This document shows positions 1-9,500 of a stretch of DNA of 24,306 bases, in pieces. Every line of letters begins with the position of its first letter. Position 1 is the first letter of the stretch. Below the pieces are notes generated by a model. The model saw nothing but the letters and a program-made list of their open reading frames with translations. It had not been told where the DNA came from and made no database searches. The DNA is from JANQUM01 sp047630355 (GTDB lineage: Bacteria > Bacteroidota > Bacteroidia > Cytophagales > Spirosomataceae), in assembly GCA_047630355.1 (NCBI GenBank), contig JBLHXN010000049.1, positions 1-24,306 of the forward strand. Direction: 5' to 3'. Made by a program: the position numbers and the translations under genes.

Positions 1-67
1 TTATCTTTTGAGATAGCAAAGCATTTTCAGCTCGTAAGTTCAATATGATTTCTTTGTCGGTCACCAT
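1..67 (-). CDS. Partial N-terminus of an unidentified protein (runs off the left edge)
   Basis: A minus-strand reading frame opens with ATG at 67-65 and stays open to the window edge, giving 22 residues that begin MVTDKEIILNLRAENALLSQ. The ENALLSQ segment has the heptad character of a coiled coil, as in the N-termini of IS66-type transposases and many regulators, but 22 residues are too few to assign a family. No consensus promoter was found for it in the roughly 500 bp upstream. It could also be a chance open frame at the edge. Confidence 0.4.
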   Translation of the reverse strand, partial: MVTDKEIILNLRAENALLSQKI

Positions 68-522
68 GTAACATTAGCAAATTTTAACCAAATAAACTAT
101 TTCGGCAAAAGAACCTGAGTAGTTACATGCGGTTTAATACCGTAAATGCAGGATGCGACATTGAAAAATGTTAATAGGTTCAAATCCTATTTGAAAGGAA
201 GATAATCAAACCCGTAGGCTTAGGTTTGGAATCATTATTTTATTCTTTTTTACACTTTGTTGTTGTGCTATTTTAATGCAATACAACAAGCGGGTTACTG
301 CAATTGCACTAACCCGCCGTATATTTCTACCAAATTTAATAAAAATATTCCACTTTTTACACGTTCGAATAATTATACGGTAGTTATATGCGAAAATTTA
401 CACTGCTGATTATAAGTAAGTTATATTCATCTTTTAGCCTTGAGAGTTTTTCAACAACAATATCTCCAAAAATAAACGTTTATAACCGTTAGAAACAGAG
501 AGTACCGTTTTTGTATCCACAA
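68..522. other. Non-coding stretch with hairpin and near-repeat
   Basis: I see no convincing gene here. It contains a perfect 8-bp stem (GCGGGTTA 290-297 with TAACCCGC 310-317) whose loop holds the palindrome TGCAATTGCA. It also has two near-identical 14-mers, GTAGTTACATGCGG (119-132) and GTAGTTATATGCGA (380-393), about 260 bp apart. A T-arm-like motif lies at 173-191 without a surrounding tRNA. A 34-codon ORF at 388-492 has no homology I recognise and no ribosome binding site, and is probably spurious. Confidence 0.5.
290..317. repeat. Inverted repeat (8-bp stem, palindromic loop)
   Basis: GCGGGTTA and TAACCCGC pair perfectly across a 12-base loop, in which TGC and GCA can pair further. There is no T-tract on either side, so it is not a standard intrinsic terminator. 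Its role is unknown; remnants of mobile elements or protein-binding sites are possibilities. Confidence 0.55.
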
Positions 523-553
523 AAAAAGAGCGACCACTACAGTCGCTCTTTTT
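523..553 (-). terminator. Intrinsic terminator of eno
   Basis: A 12-bp perfect stem AAAAAGAGCGAC (523-534) / GTCGCTCTTTTT (542-553) with a 7-base loop lies 26 bp beyond the enolase stop codon. Read on the minus strand, the 3' arm runs into a T-tract, as required for termination of eno. The A-rich left arm and T-rich right arm make it symmetrical, so it could work in both directions. Confidence 0.85.
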
Positions 554-578
554 ACAAATCTATTTTTGAGTTTTCAAA

Positions 579-1856
579 TCAAAACTTCAATCCCGGGAAG
601 TAAGCTGAATCGCCCAGTTCTTCTTCAATACGGATTAATTGGTTGTATTTCGCCATCCGGTCAGAACGCGAAGCAGAACCGGTTTTGATTTGTCCGGTGT
701 TTAACGCAACCGCTAAGTCAGCAATTGTGGCATCTTCGGTTTCTCCCGAACGGTGCGACATTACGCTCTTGTACTTGTTACGGTGAGCTAAATCTACGGC
801 AGAAATGGTTTCTGTCAACGAACCAATTTGATTTACTTTCACCAAAATAGCGTTGGCAATTTTCTTGTCAATTCCTTCCTGCAAACGCTTTACGTTTGTT
901 ACGAAAAGATCATCACCCACTAATTGGATTTTGTGTCCTGACAAACGGGTAGATTCTGCCCATCCGTCCCAATCGTCTTCGTCCATGCCGTCTTCAATCG
1001 AAATAATCGGGTATTTATCCGCCCAAGTATCCCAATACGCCGCCATTTCTTGCGAAGTAAGTTGCTTTCCGCTTGATTTTTTGAACGTGTAAAGTCCCGT
1101 CTTTTTGTCGTAGAATTCAGAAGCAGCGGCATCCATGGCGATAAAAATATCTTCGCCCGGCTTATAACCCGCTTTCTCAATCGCGATTAAAATGGTTTCG
1201 ATGGCTTCTTCGTTTGAACCGATATTTGGAGCAAATCCACCTTCGTCACCTACGTTAGTTGAGTAGCCTTTTGCACTCAATACTTTCTTTAAATGGTGGA
1301 AAACTTCCGTTCCCATTCTCAACGCGTCAGAAAACGTGTCTGCCTTGGCGGGCATCACCATAAATTCCTGAAAATCAATTGAATTATCAGCGTGCGAACC
1401 ACCATTTATAATGTTCATCATTGGCACAGGCAATGTATTTGCACTTACGCCACCGATGTAACGGAACAACGGCAACGCCGCTTCCTGAGCCGCCGCTTTC
1501 GCAACCGCAAGCGAAACGCCCAAAATGGCGTTTGCTCCTAAATTTCCTTTATTTTCCGAACCGTCGAGGTCAATCATTGCCTGATCAATCATGTTTTGCT
1601 CAAACACGTTTGCTCCCAATAACTCTTCGGCTATTTTTTCGTTTACGTTTTGGACGGCTTTCAAAACGCCTTTTCCCATATAAACGTTTTTGTCGTCGTC
1701 ACGGAGTTCAACGGCTTCGTGAACACCGGTAGAAGCTCCCGACGGAACCGCCGCACGACCCACGAATCCGTTTTCGGTCATTACGTCAACCTCTACGGTT
1801 GGGTTTCCTCTGGAATCAAGAATTTGGCGGGCGTGAATTTTTACGATTTGACTCAT
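579..1856 (-). CDS. eno: Enolase (phosphopyruvate hydratase)
   Basis: It converts 2-phospho-D-glycerate to phosphoenolpyruvate in glycolysis, in the cytoplasm, with Mg2+. The 425-residue length is normal. It starts MSQIVKIHARQILDSRGNPT. The substrate-closing loop SGAST is at 39-43, the catalytic Glu pair is E164 (QEFM) and E205 (GDEGGF), and the metal ligands are D242, E288 and D315. The catalytic lysine K340 lies in the family signature ILVKVNQIGSLTET (337-350), and the SHRSGET motif is at 367-373. All key residues are intact. The gene is monocistronic by context: a strong terminator follows, and the neighbour upstream is divergent across a 246-bp gap. I found no clean TAnnTTTG box for it. 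The identification is secure. Confidence 0.98.
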   Translation of the reverse strand: MSQIVKIHARQILDSRGNPTVEVDVMTENGFVGRAAVPSGASTGVHEAVELRDDDKNVYMGKGVLKAVQNVNEKIAEELLGANVFEQNMIDQAMIDLDGSENKGNLGANAILGVSLAVAKAAAQEAALPLFRYIGGVSANTLPVPMMNIINGGSHADNSIDFQEFMVMPAKADTFSDALRMGTEVFHHLKKVLSAKGYSTNVGDEGGFAPNIGSNEEAIETILIAIEKAGYKPGEDIFIAMDAAASEFYDKKTGLYTFKKSSGKQLTSQEMAAYWDTWADKYPIISIEDGMDEDDWDGWAESTRLSGHKIQLVGDDLFVTNVKRLQEGIDKKIANAILVKVNQIGSLTETISAVDLAHRNKYKSVMSHRSGETEDATIADLAVALNTGQIKTGSASRSDRMAKYNQLIRIEEELGDSAYFPGLKF

Positions 1857-2102
1857 TTAATAGTATTTTTAGTTAAAAAATCGGCTGACCAGCTGACCAG
1901 CGTTGCGTATTTCGATTGGCTTAGTTCAACTTTGTACTTAAATTGTACAATAAGTAGCGAACAAATCGAATTATTCTGCAAATAAACAACTTTTTTAAAT
2001 CTCGTGACACTTTCAGACGTTATCAAATTTTAACACAAATGTTTATGTTAGCAACGTTGGAACAAAATTTGAGAGCGACTAACTAACTCATTATCACAAA
2101 AA

Positions 2103-2804
2103 ATGCACCACAGATTTATACCCGTCATCCTGTTTTTACTTTTAAGAATTTCACTCAAAGCTCAGGTAACTACCTTGAGTCCAAACGATTTTTACGATCG
2201 GCTCAAAACCGTTAACAATCCGCAATTACTGGATTTACGAAACGACACCGATTTTGGAGTTGGGCACGTAAAAAAAGCGGTGAATTTCGACTATAATTCG
2301 GAAGATTTTGAAAGCTTCATTCTCGGAAACTTCGATCAAAATCAGCCGTTATTCATTTACTGCTACGCCGGAATCAGAAGTTCACAAGCTAAAACATACA
2401 TTTCAGAATTGGGTTTCAAAAACGTTGTCGAACTCGAAAAAGGCTTTACCAATTGGACCGCCAGCAGCAAACCGTACGTTTCTTCGCAGGCATTCACAAA
2501 ACCCATTGCGGCGTTCACAACGAAAGATTTTGAGCGTAAAATAAGAACAACCGAGATATTATTGGTTGATTTTTACGCCGATTGGTGCGGTCCGTGCAAG
2601 AAAATGAAACCTATTTTACAAAAAATTGCCCGCGAAAACCCTAACGTGAAGCTTCTTCAGGTAGATGCTGATAAAAGCGAAGACATTGTAAACGCCTACA
2701 AAGTAAACGAAATACCAACGCTAATCCTGTTTAAAAACGGACGACAAAACTGGCGGGACAGCGGAATCAAAACCGAACGCGAATTGAGGAACGTTATTCA
2801 GTAA
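2103..2804 (+). CDS. Exported rhodanese-thioredoxin fusion protein
   Basis: The 233-residue protein has three parts. A hydrophobic N-terminal signal sequence spans about residues 6-20 and ends in KAQ. A rhodanese-like domain spans about 24-122, with the persulfide-type loop CYAGIRSS and its cysteine at C87. A thioredoxin domain spans about 135-233, with WCGPC at 161-165 and the cis-proline in EIPT at P205. Both active-site cysteine motifs are intact, so the protein is predicted to act in the periplasm as a thiol-disulfide or persulfide-handling enzyme. The sulfur donor and redox partner cannot be read from sequence. The ATG is the only start that gives a full signal peptide. It lies immediately upstream of ruvA, which seems to have its own promoter overlapping the end of this gene. 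The fusion order is clear; the substrate is not. Confidence 0.85.
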   Translation: MHHRFIPVILFLLLRISLKAQVTTLSPNDFYDRLKTVNNPQLLDLRNDTDFGVGHVKKAVNFDYNSEDFESFILGNFDQNQPLFIYCYAGIRSSQAKTYISELGFKNVVELEKGFTNWTASSKPYVSSQAFTKPIAAFTTKDFERKIRTTEILLVDFYADWCGPCKKMKPILQKIARENPNVKLLQVDADKSEDIVNAYKVNEIPTLILFKNGRQNWRDSGIKTERELRNVIQ

Positions 2805-2818
2805 TTTACTTACCTTTG
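2784..2818 (+). promoter_or_regulatory. Candidate Bacteroidota promoter for ruvA
   Basis: TACCTTTG at 2811-2818 matches the Bacteroidota -7 consensus TAnnTTTG exactly. The nearest TTG upstream is at 2784-2786, which gives a 24-bp spacer, longer than the usual 19-21. The start site would fall near 2825, leaving a short leader before the ruvA ATG at 2840. Confidence 0.5.
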
Positions 2819-2839
2819 TGCTACACCTACTCGCGAGAT

Positions 2840-3433
2840 ATGATTGCCTTTTTAGACGGAAAACTTGCATACAAAGACCCAACTCACGTAATTATTGACG
2901 CCAACGGCGTTGGTTACGAAGTGAAAATTTCGCTCCAAACTTACAGTAAACTTCATGACAATACCGAGAAGGTAAAGCTTCATACGTTGCTGATTGTGCG
3001 GGAAGATTCGCAAACGCTTTATGGTTTTAGTGAGTCTGACGAAAAGCAACTTTTTGAAAACCTAATCAGCGTTGCGGGCATTGGACCGAGTACCGCTATC
3101 GTGATGCTTTCGTCGCTTTCTTCTGACGAGATAAAGCAGGCAATTATTTCGGAGGATGTCAGAACGGTGCAAAGCATCAAGGGCATCGGGGCAAAAACCG
3201 CCGCCCGGACAATCATCGAACTGAAAGATAAGCTCAAGAAAGAAGTGGTGGCATCGGGCGTGAACCCAACCGTTTTCGCTTCCCAAAATCTTACACTTCG
3301 CAGCGAAGCTTTGACGGCTTTAACTACGTTGGGAATCCCGAAAACTGCCGCCGAAAAGAACGTCGATACGATATTGAGACGCAGCGGAGGCGACATCTCA
3401 CTGGAAGAACTCATCAAATTGGCTCTCCGTTAA
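2840..3433 (+). CDS. ruvA: Holliday junction branch migration protein RuvA
   Basis: RuvA binds Holliday junctions as a tetramer or octamer and loads the RuvB motor. The 197 residues match the family length. The N-terminal OB fold starts MIAFLDGKLAYKDPTHVIID. Two helix-hairpin-helix motifs follow, VAGIGPSTA (78-86) and IKGIGAKTA (113-121), and the C-terminal RuvB-contact domain covers about 150-197. I chose the ATG at 2840 over an in-frame TTG at 2816, because MIAFLDGKL is the conserved start of the family and the TTG lies inside the predicted -7 box. sprA begins 98 bp downstream without a recognisable promoter of its own, so the two may be co-transcribed. A ruvA-sprA neighbourhood is, as I recall, common in Bacteroidota. 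Confidence 0.96.
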   Translation: MIAFLDGKLAYKDPTHVIIDANGVGYEVKISLQTYSKLHDNTEKVKLHTLLIVREDSQTLYGFSESDEKQLFENLISVAGIGPSTAIVMLSSLSSDEIKQAIISEDVRTVQSIKGIGAKTAARTIIELKDKLKKEVVASGVNPTVFASQNLTLRSEALTALTTLGIPKTAAEKNVDTILRRSGGDISLEELIKLALR

Positions 3434-3531
3434 ATCAAAAAATCAAAACTTTAGGGCGTCCCTTAGAATAATGGCAAGATTTTAGTCGTTTTAACACGAA
3501 GCCTAAAACAGCTGAAAACAAGCATTTTTAT

Positions 3532-6500
3532 ATGCCTAAAAACTACTTAAAGTACACTTTCCTCTTATTATTGAGTTTATGCGGCACGCTTTCTACGTTT
3601 GGTCAAGTATCGCTTGACAGCCTTACGTCCAAGTTTAATACGTTAAAAGTGGAAGCTCCCGCCAGATTTCTCGATACGCCAACGCTCGCGTTTCCTGATT
3701 CGGTCAGTAAAAGCGGCACTCGTCCCGTATTTCGTTGGCAGGAAGGTTACCTGAGTCGGTTCGGAACACCGTATTATTCGTCGCCGTTTTACACCATTAC
3801 GCCGTCTAAAGTCAAGACTTCTATTCAGTACCAACCGCAGAAAGGAGCATTTGACATCAGTCAGCGTATTTCAGATAGTTTGAATTACCGGGCACCACAA
3901 ACGCTTACGTTTGACGAGTATTCGAGCATCCAGAATGCCGCCATCCGCAAGAGTATCATGCGGGATTACGAGAAATTAGCGGACGGAAATAGCACAGTAA
4001 GCGGACGCGGTTTGAATCCATCTATTAACAAAAACCCAGTCCTGGACCGAATCTTCGGTGGTAAGATTCCCGAATTTACGCCTAACGGTTTTATTAGCGT
4101 TGACTTGCGAATCGGGCAGCAATTCATCAACAATCCATTTCTTCCAATTTTTCAGCGTCGTTCCCCGATTTTTGATTTAGATCCACAGATTAACATCAAT
4201 TTCAATAGCCTTTTCAGCGGCGGACAAGGCGGAAATGGCGTTCCGGGACGAGGTAGTTCAGGGCGGGGAAACTTACCAAACCAATTACCTGGTTTAGATC
4301 AACTTGATCGGTTCGGAAATATTAAAAACCTGGCGGGAGCTTTAGACAAATTCGGGAATATAAAAGATAAGCTTGGCGTTGTCGGAAATTTTGACACGAA
4401 ATCAGCCTTCGGAACCGAGAATCAGTTTAAGATAAATTACCGCAACGAACCGGAGAATATTCTGCAATCGATTGAACTCGGAAACGTAAGTATGCCCGTG
4501 CGGAGTCAGCTGATTCCCGGCGTGCAAAACCTGCAAGGAGGAAAAGTAGGATTGCGTTTTGGTAAACTTTATGTAACCTCCGTTTTTGCCAATCAACAAT
4601 CCCGCACGGAATCAATAATTATCAACGGCGGAAACCAAACTCGTCCGTTTGAAATCAGAAGCGATAATTACGACGAAAACCGCCACTTTTTCTTGGGACA
4701 ATATTTCCGAAACAACTACGAAAAAGCACTTCGCAATTTACCGATGGTTCTTTCTGGCGTTCGGATTACCAGAGTAGAAGTTTACGTAACCAACCGGACG
4801 AATACGGTTGAAAGTATGCGAAACCTCGTCGGAATTGCGGATTTGGGCGAACCAAAACCTTTTAACGAATCTTTCATCGGAAAGGCTGGACAACCCGCTG
4901 ATAACAACGTAAACGATATTTACAGCAAATTAGCAAATAACGAATCGTTCCGAACGATTGACAATACCAATAGCGAATTAGTAGATTTAGGTTTGAAAAA
5001 AGGCGTTGGTTTTGAATTGCTTCGCGGAGCGAAAAGACTGACCGATCGGGAATTTATTCTGCAACCCGAACTCGGTTATATTTCCTTATTCACGCCCCTT
5101 CGTAACGATGAGATTCTTGCCGTTGCGTACGAATACACACTTAACGGACGCAAATATCAGGTCGGTGAGTTGGCGGAAGATTATTCCATCCGTCCCGCCG
5201 ATGAGGTGATTACGATGAAAATGTTGAAGTCTTCCACGATTCGGAACAACCTCAATAATCCGATGTGGGATTTGATGATGAAAAACGTGTACTCGATGGG
5301 TCAGGGACAAATTGAACGGGATGGTTTTCAACTCAGAATCATTTACAAAGACGACCGTACCGGCATTGACAATCCAAACTTACAAGAAGGTGCCCAGTTG
5401 AAAAACCGCCCGCTGATTGAGGTAATGAAACTTGATAAGTTAAATTACAACCTCGATCCGCAACCCGACGGTAACTTTGACTATATCGAAGGAATTACGG
5501 TCAACGAGCAATACGGAAAAATCATTTTCCCCGTGCTTGAGCCGTTCGGTTCGTTCTTAGAATCTAAGTTCACAGCAAGTGAACAGCTACTGAAAGAGAA
5601 ATACGTTTTTAACGAATTGTACGAGCAAACGCTCATTGATGCCCAGCAGATAAATACGAAAAATAAGTTTTTCATTACGGGAAGTGTTCGGTTAAGCAGT
5701 CGGGAAATACCACTTCCTTTGGGAGCATCGGGGCAATCGGTTCGGGTGTACGCCGGAGGTGTCGAATTACAGCAGGGTGTTGACTATACCGTTGATAATC
5801 AACTCGGTAGAATTCGTTTAACAAACGAAAGCATTCTCAATTCAGCCCGACAAATCCGGATTGATTACGAAAGACCGGATTTATTTCAGGCTCAGTTCAG
5901 ACGTTTGTTCGGTCTGCGTTTAGACTACACCGTCGGGCGTTTTCTACGTTTGGGTGCTACGCTAATGGATATGCGAGAAACTACGCCCGGCTTTCTGACG
6001 AGAGCCGCCATCGGGAACGAACCAGTAAATAACACGATTTGGGGACTTGACTTAAACCTAAAAACGAATTGGTACGGCTTGACCCGTGCACTTGATAAAA
6101 TACCATTCTTAGAAACAAAAGAAACGTCGGCAATTCAACTTACCGCAGAATTTGCCCAGCTAAGACCAGGCGTGAATAATAAGCGAGTGAGCGGAAACGC
6201 CATGATTGATGATTTTGAAACCGCCCGAAACATCAACGATTTAACCCGCCAACCCACAAGGTGGCGGCTCGGAGCTACGCCCGAAAAGTTTGACGAACGC
6301 GGACAATTTGGCGAGCTTGGTTATAACTACCGCCGGGCAAAAATGTCTGTTTACACGCTTGATCCAAGTGCATTTTTCACCGGAGGTTTCGGAACAAATT
6401 CAGGAACAATAAGTACGCAAATCACTGGTGACGCCGCGAATAACCTTTACGAACGTGCTTTTAACATTCAGGATATTTTCCCCGGACGCTCCCGCCCTGC

Positions 6501-9500
6501 TTTGGGTCAGCAGCTTCCCACCGCTATTCTGGACGTATCTTACTTCCCCGAAGAAAAGGGTATGTACAATTACAACCCAGAATTATCAGCAGAAGGTTTG
6601 TTGAGCAATCCAAAAAAGAATTTTGGTTCGGCAACGAGAGGATTAACTTTCGACGCTGACTTTGATAATGCCAACGTAGAATACTTGGAATTCTGGATGC
6701 TTGACCCCTTTAAGGATCAGGTAAGAGACGGCGTAAAAAATTTACAGAACACCACAGGCGGTAAACTTATTTTCCACTTGGGTGATATTTCGGAAGATGT
6801 TATTCCGGATAGTCGGTTTAATTTTGAGAACGGGCTTCGTCCCGATAGTACTTCGGGCACAGAACCAATTGCTACCGTTTGGGGAAAAGCACCCCGCTCC
6901 CAATATGTAACAGACGCATTTGCCAACAGCGAGACTTCCCGAGCCAATCAGGATGTTGGCTTAGAAGGCCTTTCCAATGCTGAAGAAACCAATTTCTACG
7001 CCACCTACCTGAATACGATTCGGGGAAAGGTAACAAACCCATTAATCCTGAACGAAATTCTTGCTGACCCTTCGGGCGATGACTTCCGCTTCTACTTAGA
7101 CAGTTCATTTCCGCAAGGAGTAAGCTTTCTCCAGCGTTTCAAAAATTACCTTGGCATGGAGAATAATGCTCCCGTAACGCAAGGAACGGAGCTATTGCAA
7201 GGAAACTCGTTTACCGCGGATAAGGAAGACGTAAACGATGATAATACCATTAACGACGTTGAGAATTACTACGAATACGAAATTGATCTACAACCCGACC
7301 GCCTCGAAGTAGGTAACGGTTTTATCATTGACAAAGTAACTTCTCCCGGAGCAGAGAACGCCACGTGGTACTTATTCCGCGTGCCGCTTCGTCAGTTCAC
7401 CGGAAAAACGGGCGATATCAACGGTTTTAAATCCGTTCGTTTTATGCGGATGCTCATGACAAATTGGGAACAACCCGTGGTTTGTCGTTTCGGAACGTTG
7501 CAGCTAGTTTCTAATTTGTATCGGATTTATCCATACGAACTTTCAAACGTTGGTCTTGCCGAAATTCCGGAACCTTACGATGCCAAATTCAAAGTTGCTA
7601 CCGTAAGTATCGAGGAAAATGGCTGCGACGAGCAGGGAAATTGCAATGTAAAAGAAGGACGAACGCCGTACGTAGTTCCTCCCGGATTTGTACGTGACCG
7701 TGATTTTACGCAAATAGGAAACGTGTTCCAGTTCAATGAGCAATCTATTAGTTTAGGTGTTGAAAACCTACGGGACGGCGATGCAAGAGCAGTATTCAAA
7801 AATACGAAACTTGATCTCAACATGTACAAACGCTTGCAGATGTACATTCACGCCGAAACGCCTAAAGAAGTACCTTTTCAGGATAACTACGGTGTTGGAG
7901 CTTTTATAAGAATTGGTACAGATACCCGCGATAACTATTACGAAATTGAACTGAGTGATTTACAGATTACCGTAAATCAGGAAGGATTACAGGACGCAAC
8001 GCAAATCTGGCCGCTCGAAAATGAAGTAGATTTCCCGATTGATGAGTTACGAAACCTCAAGATTGCCCGAAACCTTGCCGGAGCAGGGTTTACCGAACGT
8101 TTCACGAAAGAAGTTCTCATTGACGGAACAGCGTTTGGTGCCAATGGTGACGAAAGATCTATCGGCGTTACCCGCAGCTACAAAATTTCCGTTGTTGGAA
8201 ATCCTGATTTGAGTAATGTCCTGACGGTTATGCTCGGCATGACGAACCCGCTTTCTGACGATCAACAACCGAAATCCTTTACGGTTTGGATGAACGAACT
8301 CCGGGCAAATGGTTTTGACCAAACGCCCGGCGAAGCGGGAATTTTATCCGCCGATATAAAACTCGCCGACATAGGAACAATCCTACTAAACGGTAACTTC
8401 TCGACCTTCGGTTTCGGAGGCGTGCAAGACCGGATTTCGATGCGTACCCGTGACAATGCGTACAGCTTCGGCGTGGCAACTTCACTTGATTTAGATAGGT
8501 TTACGCCGCAGAAATGGGGATTGAGTATCCCGTTTTTCGTGAGTTATGACTGGCAGCAGGTTACGCCTTACTTTGACCCGTTAGATCCGGACATCAGGCT
8601 GCGAGATTTAGTTAATCTCAAAAATCAGGGATTGCTCGATAATTTCAACAAAAACGGCATTACGGATTTAAACGAATACATGGATTTGATTGTAGACCGC
8701 AGCGTAAACCGTGGTTTCAACTTTACGAACGTTCGCAAGACGAGAACTGATCTCAGCAAGAAAACGCACTTCTACGATTTGGAGAATTTTGCCGCTACGT
8801 TTGCCAAGAACCGTTCGAACCGAAGCAACGTCTTAATTTCTGATTACACCTCTGAGCAGGCACGGGGCGGTCTGAGTTATTTATATCAGCCCAAACCATT
8901 TGTGTGGGAACCGTTTAAAGCAACCGAATTTAAAGAAGGGCGTTTTAGCTGGATAAAAGATTTCAATTTCGCCCCAAAACCTTCCGTAGTTGCGGTTCGC
9001 AGCGAGTACGACCGAAGCTTTATCAGCACGCAATACCGAAACGATCGCTTAACTACCGCCGCCATTGCTCCCAATATTCAGAAGTATTTCTTGGGGAACA
9101 GGACCTACGATTTACAATGGAATCTGAGCCGCAGCTTATTACTGAACTACAATGCGGTGATGAATACGATTATTGACGAACCTTTCGGAGACATTGATAC
9201 CGAAGCCGAACGGGACTCGCTTCGGGGCTCGATTTTTAGCTTGGGTCGTCCAAAAGAATACCGTCAATCCATGGATTTTACGTGGCGATTACCTACCGAT
9301 AAAATTTATTTACTGGACTGGGTTCAGGCAGATGCCAAATACAATAATCAATTCGGTTATCGTGCCAACTCGTTCGGAATCAGAGAAACATTTGACGACG
9401 GCACTGAAGGTGATCTTTTCGGAAATTACGCCGAGAACGGACGCGAAATTGGAATTCGTGGTCGGGTTGATTTGGTAAAACTTTACAACAAAATCAAGTT

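Noticed and set aside
173..191. T-arm-like motif AATAGG-TTCAAAT-CCTATT suggesting a tRNA
   Set aside because: No matching acceptor stem, D-arm or anticodon arm at the required distances upstream; a lone T-arm motif is not a tRNA.
388..492. 34-residue plus-strand ORF in the left intergenic region
   Set aside because: No ribosome binding site, no recognisable family, Ser/Ile-rich chance-like composition, and it starts inside the near-repeat.
2816..2839. TTG start 24 bp upstream for ruvA
   Set aside because: It lies within the predicted -7 box, and the conserved RuvA N-terminus begins at the ATG at 2840.
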